A DNA stretch of 37,663 nucleotides from Geobacter sp. UBA2189 (GCA_002328035.1 DCVL01000003.1:1-37663); one strand, 5' to 3'. Numbered from the stretch's first letter, positions 16,877 to 24,587 are shown. Notes: generated by a model from the sequence alone, not told the origin. Program-made: numbers and translations.

Positions 16877-17237
16877 ACTTTTTCTCCTTTGGTTTTTCCT
16901 CCGCCCCGCCTTAATCCCCGAACGTTACAAGGGACACCGCCGGTTTTTTACTTGGGGCGTGTGAATTTGAAAAGCGTAAATTTCTATCATACTATTTATT
17001 AAAAAATCAATAATAAAAGGCATGTTAAATCTGCATTCAAATGAATAGTAAATTTTTGGATGGGCAATACAGTCTTCCACTGAATGAAAATGCCTTGTTT
17101 TAAAAAATGACTGCCTAGCGCAATAATTTTTAAGCTTGATTATGTAAATGAAATGCGTTATCAGTATAAATAGAAATTCAAGCCAGCAATAATCTTCAGA
17201 TTTAGCCAGCCCATCATCTAAAATCAAGGATGAGCCG
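16877..17237. other. Gene-free divergent region with the rpsB leader
   Basis: This 361-bp stretch separates divergently transcribed rpsB and the dsbD-like gene. On the minus strand a TATGAT box (16991-16986) could serve as the -10 of rpsB, but its -35 is poor (an AT-rich TATTAT about 18 bp upstream), so the promoter is tentative. The roughly 100-nt leader that would follow contains a complementary pair CGCCCC (near 16958) and GGGGCG (near 16905), which could enclose a structured loop suited to S2 autoregulation. From about 17000 to 17225 the sequence is AT-rich and I see no supported gene. A 109-codon minus-strand frame here has no family resemblance and no ribosome binding site. Confidence 0.35.
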
Positions 17238-18791
17238 GTGAAAAAAACTGACAAAACGATTCATAGAAATTTCATTTCCACTCCAGCTTTCTGCATTATA
17301 ACTATCTTCTTTTTATCTCTGCTGTCTGTCTTGTTAACTGCTATACCAGCGTCAGCAATCAGTATAGATAGGGCAGTATCTGTCCGATATATTGATCCTC
17401 CAGCGCATCAGGACATCCTGCCTGTTTCTTTAGCCCCTGTCCAACCCAGCCAGCCTTTGGGGGATGATTCAGGTAAGATTGAAGGATTATTGCTGAACCA
17501 AAGTTTGCCAATCATCATGATCATATTCTTTGGTCTGGGCCTGCTGCTTTCGCTTACTCCCTGCGTATTTCCGATGATTCCGATTTTGTCAGGGATTATA
17601 GTAGGGCAGGGTAAAGATGTTTCTCGTAAAACAGCTTTTATCCTTTCAGCAGGTTATCTGTTTGGTATGGCAGCAGCATATTCGTTGGCCGGTGTAGCTG
17701 CGGCACTATCTGGAACAATGATATCATCAGGCTTTCAAAACGTTTGGGTACTGGGCAGTTTTTCGCTTGTTTTTGTTCTTTTGGCCTTCTCTATGTTTGG
17801 TTATTACGACCTTCAACTCCCATCAAAATTCCAATCGTCCATATCCAAAAAAATATCATCAGGCACCGGTTCGCTGGTTGGCGCAACTCTGATGGGTGCG
17901 GTCTCTGCACTGGTTGTAAGTCCATGTGTTGCCGCACCTTTGGCCGGTGCTCTTCTTTATATAGCTAAAACCGGTAATGTTGTCACAGGTGGCGCTGCTC
18001 TCTTTTGTATGGCTATCGGCATGGGTGTGCCTCTTTTGCTTGTGGGTGTATTTGCAGGAGCTGTGCTTCCAAAGGCAGGTGCATGGATGGAGCTGATTAA
18101 AAAAGGATTTGGTGTTGTACTGCTTGGGGTTGCTATATGGCTTTTGCATCCGGTGGCTTCGGATACAGCTATTATGCTTGCATGGTCAGTTTTGTTTACA
18201 GGTACAGGTATTTTCTTCTATCGAATGATTTCAGAGTCTGTTCAGCAAAAAGTTTTCAGGATTCTCTGGAAAGGCGTATCAGCAATCTTTTCTTTGTACG
18301 GCTTTATTATTTTTAGCGGATTGGTTGCAGGTTCTGTAAACCCTCTTAATCCTGTAGATATTTTAAAGATAAATTCAGTAATAGAAAAACAGCTGCTTCA
18401 GTTTGAAGAGATTCACAACCTGCCTGAGCTTGAATTGGCAGTTAAAAAGAGTCAAAAGCCGGTAATGTTGTTTATAACTGCAGACTGGTGCAGCTGGTGC
18501 AAGAGAATGAAACAGACCTTTGATAATCAGGCAGTACGTCAACAGCTTAGTGGCTTCAATACCGTTATCATAGACATATCAGAGTCAACAAAAGAGGATA
18601 AACGGTTAATGCGGAGGTTTGGTATCTATGGCCCCCCAGGTATGGTTTTTCTTGTTCCAGATCAGAACAGCATGCAAATACTGCGTAGTATCATGGGCTA
18701 TCAGAAGCCAGCTCAGTTTGTAAAGATCCTTAAATCGCTCACTCGGCAACAATCAGCTAACTCAGCCCTTTACAAGGGAAAACAATTATGA
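17238..18791 (+). CDS. DsbD-like thiol:disulfide interchange protein (cytochrome c biogenesis transmembrane domain plus thioredoxin domain)
   Basis: A 517-residue inner-membrane protein that would carry electrons from cytoplasmic thioredoxin to periplasmic thiols. After a hydrophobic N-terminus (about 12-35) and a short linker come eight TM segments of the CcdA/DsbD-beta type. The two redox Cys lie in LTPCVFPMIPILSG (near 109) and VSPCVAAPLAGALLY (near 229). A C-terminal thioredoxin fold contains ADWCSWCKRM near residue 417. The N-terminal immunoglobulin-like alpha domain of E. coli DsbD is missing, so another periplasmic partner must receive the electrons. The start is GTG at 17238 with AAGGA seven bases upstream. 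Its stop overlaps the regulator gene by 4 bp. It may serve cytochrome c or disulfide reduction, important in cytochrome-rich bacteria. Confidence 0.9.
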   Translation: MKKTDKTIHRNFISTPAFCIITIFFLSLLSVLLTAIPASAISIDRAVSVRYIDPPAHQDILPVSLAPVQPSQPLGDDSGKIEGLLLNQSLPIIMIIFFGLGLLLSLTPCVFPMIPILSGIIVGQGKDVSRKTAFILSAGYLFGMAAAYSLAGVAAALSGTMISSGFQNVWVLGSFSLVFVLLAFSMFGYYDLQLPSKFQSSISKKISSGTGSLVGATLMGAVSALVVSPCVAAPLAGALLYIAKTGNVVTGGAALFCMAIGMGVPLLLVGVFAGAVLPKAGAWMELIKKGFGVVLLGVAIWLLHPVASDTAIMLAWSVLFTGTGIFFYRMISESVQQKVFRILWKGVSAIFSLYGFIIFSGLVAGSVNPLNPVDILKINSVIEKQLLQFEEIHNLPELELAVKKSQKPVMLFITADWCSWCKRMKQTFDNQAVRQQLSGFNTVIIDISESTKEDKRLMRRFGIYGPPGMVFLVPDQNSMQILRSIMGYQKPAQFVKILKSLTRQQSANSALYKGKQL

Positions 18792-19711
18792 TGGCTCAAA
18801 AAATGATCCTCAAAACAGGTCAACTCCAAGTTCAAAGATGGGCTCTTCAATCCCCTCAGGTTGAACTGCTCGAGATACCTGGAAACATGACTGAGACGCG
18901 CCTTGAGGTAGTAGCTGAAGATCACTGGCAAGTACTCTATATCCTTCGGGGGGAGTTAAAACAGTTCCTTTTGGATGATAAAGGGTATCAGGTTCATTAC
19001 CGTATTGAAAAAAACGCCTGCAGCCTTCGCTATCTTCCAAGAGGTTATTGCCTGAAAGATTGTTCCAATGAGCAGGGGTACCGTATCCTTTCAATAAAAT
19101 GCAAAAATCCTGAAATGTTAGGTCAGGGAAGACTCAGACGGAAAGTCGAAGAGGCAAGAAGGTTAAATGTCGCTGTCACCCTTGATATTCAGGTCAACCG
19201 TCAGATCCAGCAGCTTGTCGAAGGCATTGACAACTTGCAGGGAGAAGGCAAAAGCATGCTGCTGGTACTTTCCAGAGCCATTGCCTTGCTGCAGCAGGTG
19301 ACACTTGTTCGTGAACCTGGACAGGTAACCACCCAGGAACGCGAAAAACAGGCGATCGATGCAGCATGTCGAATATTGGAGACCAGACTTGACAGTCCGC
19401 CATCGCTGGATGAGCTAGCTGCAGAGGTTGGCATGAGTGCTACACGCTTCAAAAGTTCTTTCAGCCGGATCTGCGGGATGCCGCCCTTTGCATGGCTGCG
19501 TGATCTGCGGCTTCAAAAGGCACGTTGCCTGCTACAGCAGGAAAGTATGCGGGTGACTGAGGTTGCCCTTGAAGTGGGTTACACCAACTTCAGCCACTTT
19601 GCCAAGATATTTGAGGCTCGCTTCGGGGTCATCCCGTCCCGTGTCCGTCAGGAAGTCATATTCAGACTGGCAGCGCTGGTATTTGGACTGAAGAGTATGG
19701 CAACACTTTGA
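18788..19711 (+). CDS. AraC-family transcriptional regulator
   Basis: A 307-residue protein. The N-terminal half (about 1-185) is a cupin-like or unclassified sensor region (VLYILRGELKQFLLDD, LRYLPRGYCLKDCSNEQGYR). The C-terminal AraC double helix-turn-helix lies at about 205-300: PSLDELAAEVGMSATRFKSS for the first helix-turn-helix and VTEVALEVGYTNFSHFAKIF for the second, ending with FGVIPSRVRQE. The layout resembles PchR-type regulators that sense siderophores or metals, but the ligand is not readable from sequence. It overlaps the dsbD-like gene by 4 bp, so the two are co-transcribed. That suggests a regulator tied to periplasmic redox or metal state. Confidence 0.88.
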   Translation: MMAQKMILKTGQLQVQRWALQSPQVELLEIPGNMTETRLEVVAEDHWQVLYILRGELKQFLLDDKGYQVHYRIEKNACSLRYLPRGYCLKDCSNEQGYRILSIKCKNPEMLGQGRLRRKVEEARRLNVAVTLDIQVNRQIQQLVEGIDNLQGEGKSMLLVLSRAIALLQQVTLVREPGQVTTQEREKQAIDAACRILETRLDSPPSLDELAAEVGMSATRFKSSFSRICGMPPFAWLRDLRLQKARCLLQQESMRVTEVALEVGYTNFSHFAKIFEARFGVIPSRVRQEVIFRLAALVFGLKSMATL

Positions 19712-19761
19712 AGCTGAAAGAGGAACTTTAACCAAATATCAACCTAAAACCGGCAGTTCAC

Positions 19762-19902
19762 GAAACACAGAGCAGCGGAGCAACAGAGAAATCAAGATAT
19801 TAGTAAAGCAGCTAGCAAAACCAAAGTGGTGAGTCTTTAAACAAGCTTTATTCATTGCTTTCTTCTGTAGTTTTACTCGGTTGCTCTGTCGCTCCGTGTT
19901 TC
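19762..19902. repeat. Dispersed inverted repeat between the regulator and ybaB
   Basis: GAAACACAGAGCAGCGGAGC (from 19762) and the inverted match TTGCTCTGTCGCTCCGTGTT (19881-19900, then TC) bracket about 90 bp of AT-rich sequence. Text of the CACGGAGCNACAGAG kind recurs in many environmental bacterial genomes as a dispersed palindrome. I see no gene inside. It could fold as an RNA stem after the regulator gene. Confidence 0.6.
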
Positions 19903-19987
19903 AAATGCTTTTTCTAGGATTAACAATAGTTCTGTCCATTTTTCGAGATTATCAAACAGATACCACAATCAATTTCAGGAGAAAAAA

Positions 19988-20302
19988 ATGTCAAAAGGCT
20001 TAACCGGTATTATGAAACAGGCTCAGATGATTCAGGCCAAGATGGCACAACTACGGGAAAATGCAGCTCATAACACGGCAGGCGCCTCAGTTGGCGGCGG
20101 GGCTGTCTCCGTTGTAGTCAACGGTGAGAACCAACTGCTGTCACTGACGATACAACAGGAGATAGTCAAGCCTGCAGACACGGAGATGCTACAGGAGCTG
20201 ATCATGGCGGCGGTGAATGAAGCGCAGAAAAAAGTCCAGTCAGAGCTTTCTGACAAAATGTCCAAAATCACGGGAGGAATGAGTATACCTGGGCTCTTCT
20301 GA
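19988..20302 (+). CDS. YbaB/EbfC family nucleoid-associated protein
   Basis: A 104-residue protein of standard family length. The N-terminal helix MSKGLTGIMKQAQMIQAKMA and the central sheet with GGGAVSVVVNGENQLLSLTI match YbaB/EbfC, a dimeric tweezer-shaped DNA-binding protein. ELIMAAVNEAQKKVQSELSD and the Met/Gly-rich end (ITGGMSIPGLF) are also typical. The ATG is preceded by CAGGAGAAAAAA. In most genomes this gene lies between dnaX and recR; here it stands alone, next to an unknown gene and ahead of the secretion operon. Confidence 0.93.
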   Translation: MSKGLTGIMKQAQMIQAKMAQLRENAAHNTAGASVGGGAVSVVVNGENQLLSLTIQQEIVKPADTEMLQELIMAAVNEAQKKVQSELSDKMSKITGGMSIPGLF

Positions 20303-20543
20303 TCGCTTTGGCCGAGGTTATTACTGCTGTTGAAGGGTCAGACTATTCCATCCTCTCTATTTTTTTGTAATACGCAGTCTGTCAGAAAAAACAGTTTTGG
20401 TCTTGCAGCGGCATTTTTTTGTCTTCAGACGTTAGCAATAAAAATCGGGATATAGTAAAAAAAGAATATGAAAAAGATTATCAATAGCATTTATCTGGCA
20501 GTCATTATTTGTGGTGAGCTGGGTGGGTGCGGATGCCGGTTAG

Positions 20544-20873
20544 ATGGTTATGGAGAAAACAGACTTTATGGATGCAAGCGGTAAAGAACAAAATAAAGCC
20601 TTGGTTCCAGAAGGACATGAAGAGATCTTTGGCAAGTTGTCAGAGCTGTATCAAGAGCTGTTTCAACATAACGGCTATGGCACGTTGCGTGTAGAGATGC
20701 GATTTCTTAAAAAAGGACAAAAAGAGATCTTTCTTATCAGTGGCAAGGAATTCAGGTTTGTAGTTGATTATCCGGCGCATGACAGGGAAACGGCGACTCA
20801 GTTGTCAGGCAGGACAAACAGGTTGTCAGCTCTTCATGCAAATGAAAAAACCTCAACTAAAGAGGTTGTTTGA
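20544..20873 (+). CDS. Hypothetical protein, 109 residues
   Basis: I do not recognise this protein. It is small, charged and soluble, with no signal peptide or TM segment. The central part (EEIFGKLSELYQELFQHNGY ... LRVEMRFLKKGQKEIFLISG ... FRFVVDYP) looks like a compact alpha-beta domain, and the last 30 residues are polar and probably disordered. A second ATG lies two codons downstream at 20550. It precedes the pseudopilin operon by about 190 bp containing hairpins. Codon use and length are consistent with a real gene. Confidence 0.6.
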   Translation: MVMEKTDFMDASGKEQNKALVPEGHEEIFGKLSELYQELFQHNGYGTLRVEMRFLKKGQKEIFLISGKEFRFVVDYPAHDRETATQLSGRTNRLSALHANEKTSTKEVV

Positions 20874-20904
20874 CTGAAAGGGGGTGGTGGGTAAACAGTT
20901 CATT

Positions 20905-21023
20905 GTGAAGCTTTGTATCTTGGCTTCACAGCACTTGTCCTGGCAAGGAGCCGGAAAGGGCAATTTAAAGAGAGAAGAGTAAAAATTGTAAACGAAGTGC
21001 GGCAGACCCTGGGGCTGGGTTGC
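20905..21023 (+). promoter_or_regulatory. Structured 5' leader of the OxpG-like pseudopilin gene
   Basis: Several stems lie in series. GTGAAGC/GCTTCAC (20905-20911 with 20923-20929) forms a hairpin. GCACTT/AAGTGC (20931-20936 with 20995-21000) encloses two inner stems: GGC/GCC at about 20942-20952, and CAATTT/AAATTG (20961-20966 with 20983-20988). A hairpin GCA-g-ACCC/GGGT-TGC follows (21002-21023). The pairing resembles a three-way junction ahead of the start codon and could be a riboswitch or messenger-stabilising element. I could not match it to the c-di-GMP/cGAMP GEMM consensus as I know it. Confidence 0.4.
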
Positions 21024-21061
21024 AGGCACAGAAAGCAACCATTAAACCCAAGGAGAAGAAG

Positions 21062-22162
21062 ATGAAACTTCGTACAACAGTTAAAGAGCGTTTCAACAAG
21101 TTTTTCAGCAACGTACTGCGTAAGAGCAACAACAAAGGTTTTACCCTGCTTGAAATCCTGGTGGTTCTGACCATTATGGGCTTCCTGCTTGCCATGCTTG
21201 CTCCTCGTCTGGGCGGCGTATCCAACAGCGCCGTAGACACCGTATGCGACAGCAACCAGAGCCGCACCATCCAGATGGTTGGCGCTTATTTTGAAAAGAC
21301 CAACCGCTTCCCTGACAAGCTGACCAACCTGGTATCTCAGACGGCTGTTGGTGCATATGCTATCCCGACTTACTCTGACGATGACCCTGATAACGGCAAA
21401 GAGACCCTTTCAAGCGAATTCAACAGTCGCGTTGCACCTCAAATCCACTACCTGTCTGAAAAAGAAGCAATCGAGCTTAAGGCCATGGGTGTGGCTAACG
21501 TCTTTAACCTGAACAGCTATGAAAACAATACCCTGACGACCGCCAATATTGGTCCGTTTGCGGTAACTGATGCTGGAGATCCTATGGCACCAACCAAGGT
21601 GGCTACCGGACTTGGTGTGATGATGTCCGGTATTGGTGCAGCCAACGCCACTGCTGATTTCGTCGCCCCGACATTGGACATTACCGGTATGGGTGAGGCA
21701 GAATTCTATGGCCGTATTGTTATGGGTGTGGGGCCTGAGTCCGGCCTGATTACCTCCGGTCTGGTTACCAATGCCGCCCATTGCCCGGGTGGTCTGCAGA
21801 ACTCTGACAACGTGGTCTATAACGACTACAACATCGTGCTGCCCCGTCTGCAGGCAACCGTTGATCGTGTAGGTGCAACACCGGTCCTGACTGACGTTGC
21901 TGCTGATATGGATGGTATCCAGTTGCTGGCCTTTGGTTACACCGAAGATACCGCGGCTGCTACTGCATTGGCTGCTACGGTTTCTGCTGCCGGCGATATC
22001 TCCGCTGTTACCGGCGCCACCAAGGCCCGTCTGGTTACCTTTGCCAAGCAGGAAAACCATCAGTACGCCACTATGTGCCCTGAAGGACATATGTTCCCTG
22101 CTGATGACGCCGATTTCTGGGCACTTGACCTGGATGGTACTGCCGGTGCAACAACCCCGTAA
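21062..22162 (+). CDS. Large type II secretion pseudopilin, OxpG-like
   Basis: A 366-residue exported pseudopilin. A long 26-residue basic leader (MKLRTTVKERFNKFF...) ends in KG|FTLLEILVVL, the type IV prepilin peptidase site, with Glu at +5 (residue 31). A single hydrophobic helix follows (about 27-48). The remaining 300 residues are an Ala/Gly/Thr-rich extracellular domain, far larger than a standard GspG (about 140 residues). It probably forms the periplasmic pseudopilus, as described for OxpG in G. sulfurreducens. The ATG at 21062 is chosen for its AAGGAGAAG ribosome binding site; the upstream TTG at 21020 has none. It is followed by a GC-rich hairpin and a strong terminator, so it is likely made in excess over the genes behind it. 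No prepilin peptidase gene is in the window. Confidence 0.85.
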   Translation: MKLRTTVKERFNKFFSNVLRKSNNKGFTLLEILVVLTIMGFLLAMLAPRLGGVSNSAVDTVCDSNQSRTIQMVGAYFEKTNRFPDKLTNLVSQTAVGAYAIPTYSDDDPDNGKETLSSEFNSRVAPQIHYLSEKEAIELKAMGVANVFNLNSYENNTLTTANIGPFAVTDAGDPMAPTKVATGLGVMMSGIGAANATADFVAPTLDITGMGEAEFYGRIVMGVGPESGLITSGLVTNAAHCPGGLQNSDNVVYNDYNIVLPRLQATVDRVGATPVLTDVAADMDGIQLLAFGYTEDTAAATALAATVSAAGDISAVTGATKARLVTFAKQENHQYATMCPEGHMFPADDADFWALDLDGTAGATTP

Positions 22163-22180
22163 TGTTGGCTAGCTGAACCT

Positions 22181-22204
22181 CCCGCCCTCTCTGTTGAGGG
22201 CGGG
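22181..22204 (+). terminator. GC-rich hairpin after the first pseudopilin gene
   Basis: A 9-bp perfect stem CCCGCCCTC / GAGGGCGGG with loop TCTGTT lies 19 bp after the stop. Only a mixed TCTCCTT tract follows, so it probably stabilises the messenger or gives partial termination. Confidence 0.55.
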
Positions 22205-22285
22205 TCTCCTTCCCTGCGCTCTCTGCGAGGGCGCGGTCCCGAGCCTCCGAGTCCGGGGATCCTGGGGATGCTAATTATGGAATGT

Positions 22286-22345
22286 AGCCAACAGTGGGGG
22301 GTCTCCTGCCCGAAACTGACGGCTGCCCTGCCGGTCCTCTCCGGC
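22286..22345 (+). ncRNA. Possible structured RNA element between the two pseudopilin genes
   Basis: On the plus strand, AGCC/GGCT, CAGT/ACTG and GGG/CCC nest around a loop at about 22286-22323, with short unpaired AA, GAA and AC joints. The next hairpin is GCCGG-tcctct-CCGGC (about 22330-22345), and the strong terminator hairpin follows. The order of stems and internal loops ending in a terminator is the layout of a transcription-attenuating leader. I cannot name a known family for it. Confidence 0.35.
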
Positions 22346-22348
22346 GCC

Positions 22349-22388
22349 CTCCGGCCAGTGGGCCTCCCACTGGCCGGAGTTGTTTTTT
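22349..22388 (+). terminator. Strong Rho-independent terminator inside the secretion operon
   Basis: A 14-bp perfect stem CTCCGGCCAGTGGG / CCCACTGGCCGGAG with a 3-base loop is followed by TTGTTTTTT. It lies 190 bp after the first pseudopilin and before the second. It should uncouple the abundant pseudopilin from the machine genes, or act as a switch if the stems upstream respond to a ligand. Confidence 0.9.
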
Positions 22389-22429
22389 ACGGCAGGTGAC
22401 TGCCATACAATCGGTGAAAGGAGTCTGTC

Positions 22430-22594
22430 ATGGGTTGTTCAATTGTTGAGCCTTCAGGGACTGTCTATTGCGGTGCCTCCCTGCGGCGGTTATTACGGCG
22501 TGCCGCGCCAGTGCCATCCCGTTGCCAGATTCCTCTGCTTTTTCAGGAGGAAAGTGAGCCTGTCTGGGTGGCTTATGATGAATTCATCGAATAA
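22430..22594 (+). CDS. Possible 54-residue small protein or leader ORF
   Basis: The ATG at 22430 has an excellent ribosome binding site (AAAGGAG with a six-base spacer). The frame encodes MGCSIVEPSGTVYCGASLRR, then an Arg-rich stretch and PLLFQEESEPVWVAYDEF, and stops at 22592-22594, 20 bp beyond the start of the next pseudopilin. It has no recognised family. The overlap suggests translational coupling, since the pseudopilin ATG at 22575 has only a weak ribosome binding site of its own. Its codons overlap another frame, so whether the peptide itself matters is open. Confidence 0.35.
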   Translation: MGCSIVEPSGTVYCGASLRRLLRRAAPVPSRCQIPLLFQEESEPVWVAYDEFIE

Positions 22595-24587
22595 AACAAA
22601 TGGTTTTACATTGCTTGAGGTATTGGTGGTGCTTACCATTATGGGGCTTTTAGCTGCCATGTCGGTTCCCGGTGTTGGCTATCTTGACCGTCTTGAGCGT
22701 GAACGGATCACCCGTGAAAAGATCCAGACCATCCGCCGAGCCATTATCGGGCCGGAGGATCGCCATGATGCCCAGGGGAGGCCTCTGGTGGGGGGCTATG
22801 TGCGGGATATGAAGGCATGGCCTGATCTGTGGGAGCCTCGCGCCGCAGTGCGGGAAACCTTTAGCGGGGTTGGCTGGGAAAACCCGACCGCCATGGCTGC
22901 GGGGCTTGGGCAGTGGACCAGCAGCGGCCAGTATACGGTCAATCCGGCAAACGTCTATCTACGGCCATCCGGTTATTTTGAAGGAGGGCGCTGGAAGTGG
23001 CAGCGTCCCTTCCGCAAGCTGTACAACGATACTGTTACTAACATCGATCATACCGGTGGGCTTGAGACCGAGAACGAGGGGCAACCCCGAGGGCTCTGGA
23101 CTCGCCTTCCTGAAGAGCTGACCAGCGGTCTGACCGGCCATGCCGCGCCGGGCGAAGATCTGGGCATCGCCTGGAAAGGTCCCTATCTGAATCCACCCCT
23201 TGATCCGAACATTGCCGATAGTGGCCACTGGGCTGCCAATGATGGTGAATACTATGCACTTGAGCCGACTTTTCATGCAACTAGCGGTTATGAGACCTGG
23301 GAAGAGGGGGATTATAGCGTAACCCCCGGTGAGCTTTCTGACGAAAAGGAGCAGTTTCGTGCTTTGCAGGGGGATGGACAACTGCTGGACGGCTGGGGTC
23401 GAGCCTTCAAGTTCTTTATTACGGATGATCCTGACAATGCCGGTGAAACCATCTTCTGGATCGTCTCCGAAGGGGCTGATCAGAAAGGGGTTTATCCAAG
23501 CAAAGGTACCTGTAGCGGACATGGCTGGTCAACGCTGGCTACTGATGTTATGAGCGCGGCCTACAATGAAAATCATCCCTACAACAAGGATAACCTGGTG
23601 ATGAAGCTGTACTCCCGCGACTGGAAGGCCAGTCTTGGCGAGCAGGATCTTGATAAAACCGGCCAGACACGTACGCAACTGGAGACGGTTCGCCGTGCCC
23701 TGCTGGGTGATGCGCCGGGCAGCATCAACAGTGGCTACAGCGGTGATCTGCTGGCCTGGCCTCTCTTGTTCCGTTGGGAAACGGCAACCACAAGCTGGGA
23801 TGATAAAGACGGCAGCACCGCCTACACCAAAGGCCAACCCCGTGGGATCTGGATCGCCACCCCCAACAGCGCCAGCAGTCTGGATAATCTTTCAGCTTCA
23901 AAATGGGGGCTGGGCTGGCGGCGGAGTTACATACAGGAGCCGATAGGCAGTGGCAGCAGTAGTCTGCTGAAGGATGCCTGGGGGCGGGAACTGCTGTTCT
24001 TCTATGATAGTGCTGACGACAGCATGCTGGTGCTTTCTAGAGGATCGGACGGCAAGTTTACCTTTGGCACCACCAATACAGACAATACCGAACCGGCTGC
24101 CATGACCGAGGCACTGACCATCAGCAGCTATGATCCCTCTGCAGCCTACAATCAGGACAATATCTACCTGGTCGTGCGTAAAAATGAGCGCAGCCCAGGC
24201 TTTTTCAAACTGAACCGGTTGATTATCTACAACGCTACGGCAGCCACCACCAAAGCCCGCTTCTTCCGCGAAAACGGTACGCCGGTCAGCGGTGTTGATC
24301 TGCTGACCTGCAGCATTCTGACCGATGAAGACAGTGACGGTACGCCGGATGATTGTGTATTGGGGGTTGATAGCGCTTCGCCCGCATATAATTACCATGA
24401 TGCCTCAGCCTATAAGGTACCCACCGGTACCCGCTACCTGGTGGTCTGGAATGATACTGACAATGATGGTGAAGTGGATACTGGAGAGCTGCACTATCCG
24501 CTGGCGTTTCCGGTTACCGGTGCGCCGGGTAGCGGGCAGAACGGAACGATCAGGCTGTATACGAGTGATCTCTGGGCTGCACCGTAA
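22575..24587 (+). CDS. Giant pseudopilin with duplicated GspG-like body and Ca-binding-like loops
   Basis: A 670-residue protein. A short leader ends at NG|FTLLEVLVVL (cleavage after Gly10, Glu at +5), followed by one TM helix. Two related modules follow, about 48-340 and 369-535. Both contain the same ordered landmarks: a helix (IRRAIIG / VRRALLGD), an AWP turn (AWPDLW / AWPLLF), GQPRGLW / GQPRGIW, DGWGRAFKFF / DAWGRELLFF, and AYNENHPYNKDN / AYNQDN. DxWGxxxxF is the GspG core motif. The C-terminal part (about 540-670) has DEDSDGTPDD and NDTDNDGEVD, which look like calcium loops. The ATG at 22575 is favoured; GTG at 22554 behind AGGAGG is an alternative. It may form a large tip or bind a secreted partner. 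Confidence 0.8.
   Translation: MMNSSNKTNGFTLLEVLVVLTIMGLLAAMSVPGVGYLDRLERERITREKIQTIRRAIIGPEDRHDAQGRPLVGGYVRDMKAWPDLWEPRAAVRETFSGVGWENPTAMAAGLGQWTSSGQYTVNPANVYLRPSGYFEGGRWKWQRPFRKLYNDTVTNIDHTGGLETENEGQPRGLWTRLPEELTSGLTGHAAPGEDLGIAWKGPYLNPPLDPNIADSGHWAANDGEYYALEPTFHATSGYETWEEGDYSVTPGELSDEKEQFRALQGDGQLLDGWGRAFKFFITDDPDNAGETIFWIVSEGADQKGVYPSKGTCSGHGWSTLATDVMSAAYNENHPYNKDNLVMKLYSRDWKASLGEQDLDKTGQTRTQLETVRRALLGDAPGSINSGYSGDLLAWPLLFRWETATTSWDDKDGSTAYTKGQPRGIWIATPNSASSLDNLSASKWGLGWRRSYIQEPIGSGSSSLLKDAWGRELLFFYDSADDSMLVLSRGSDGKFTFGTTNTDNTEPAAMTEALTISSYDPSAAYNQDNIYLVVRKNERSPGFFKLNRLIIYNATAATTKARFFRENGTPVSGVDLLTCSILTDEDSDGTPDDCVLGVDSASPAYNYHDASAYKVPTGTRYLVVWNDTDNDGEVDTGELHYPLAFPVTGAPGSGQNGTIRLYTSDLWAAP

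Noticed and set aside
16925..17254. 109-codon minus-strand ORF upstream of the dsbD-like gene
   Set aside because: AT-rich intergenic sequence, no ribosome binding site, overlaps the divergent promoters.
20468..20584. 38-codon ORF beginning MKKIINSIYLAVIICGELGG
   Set aside because: It looks like a small exported peptide but overlaps the start of the 109-residue gene, has no clear ribosome binding site and ends in unrelated sequence.
20874..21061. GEMM-type c-di-GMP/cGAMP riboswitch before the OxpG-like gene
   Set aside because: The tetraloop-bearing stem and the conserved GGGCGGAAAGCC and CAGCCGGGNTGCCG parts are not present in order; only short look-alike fragments occur.
21410..22090. 226-codon minus-strand ORF inside the OxpG-like gene
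   Set aside because: Antisense shadow of a GC-rich gene; Gly/Thr/His-rich with no recognisable domain.
22380..22574. N-terminal extension of the giant pseudopilin to 22380
   Set aside because: It would start inside the terminator T-run and place 65 residues before the prepilin leader; the ATG at 22575 gives a normal leader.
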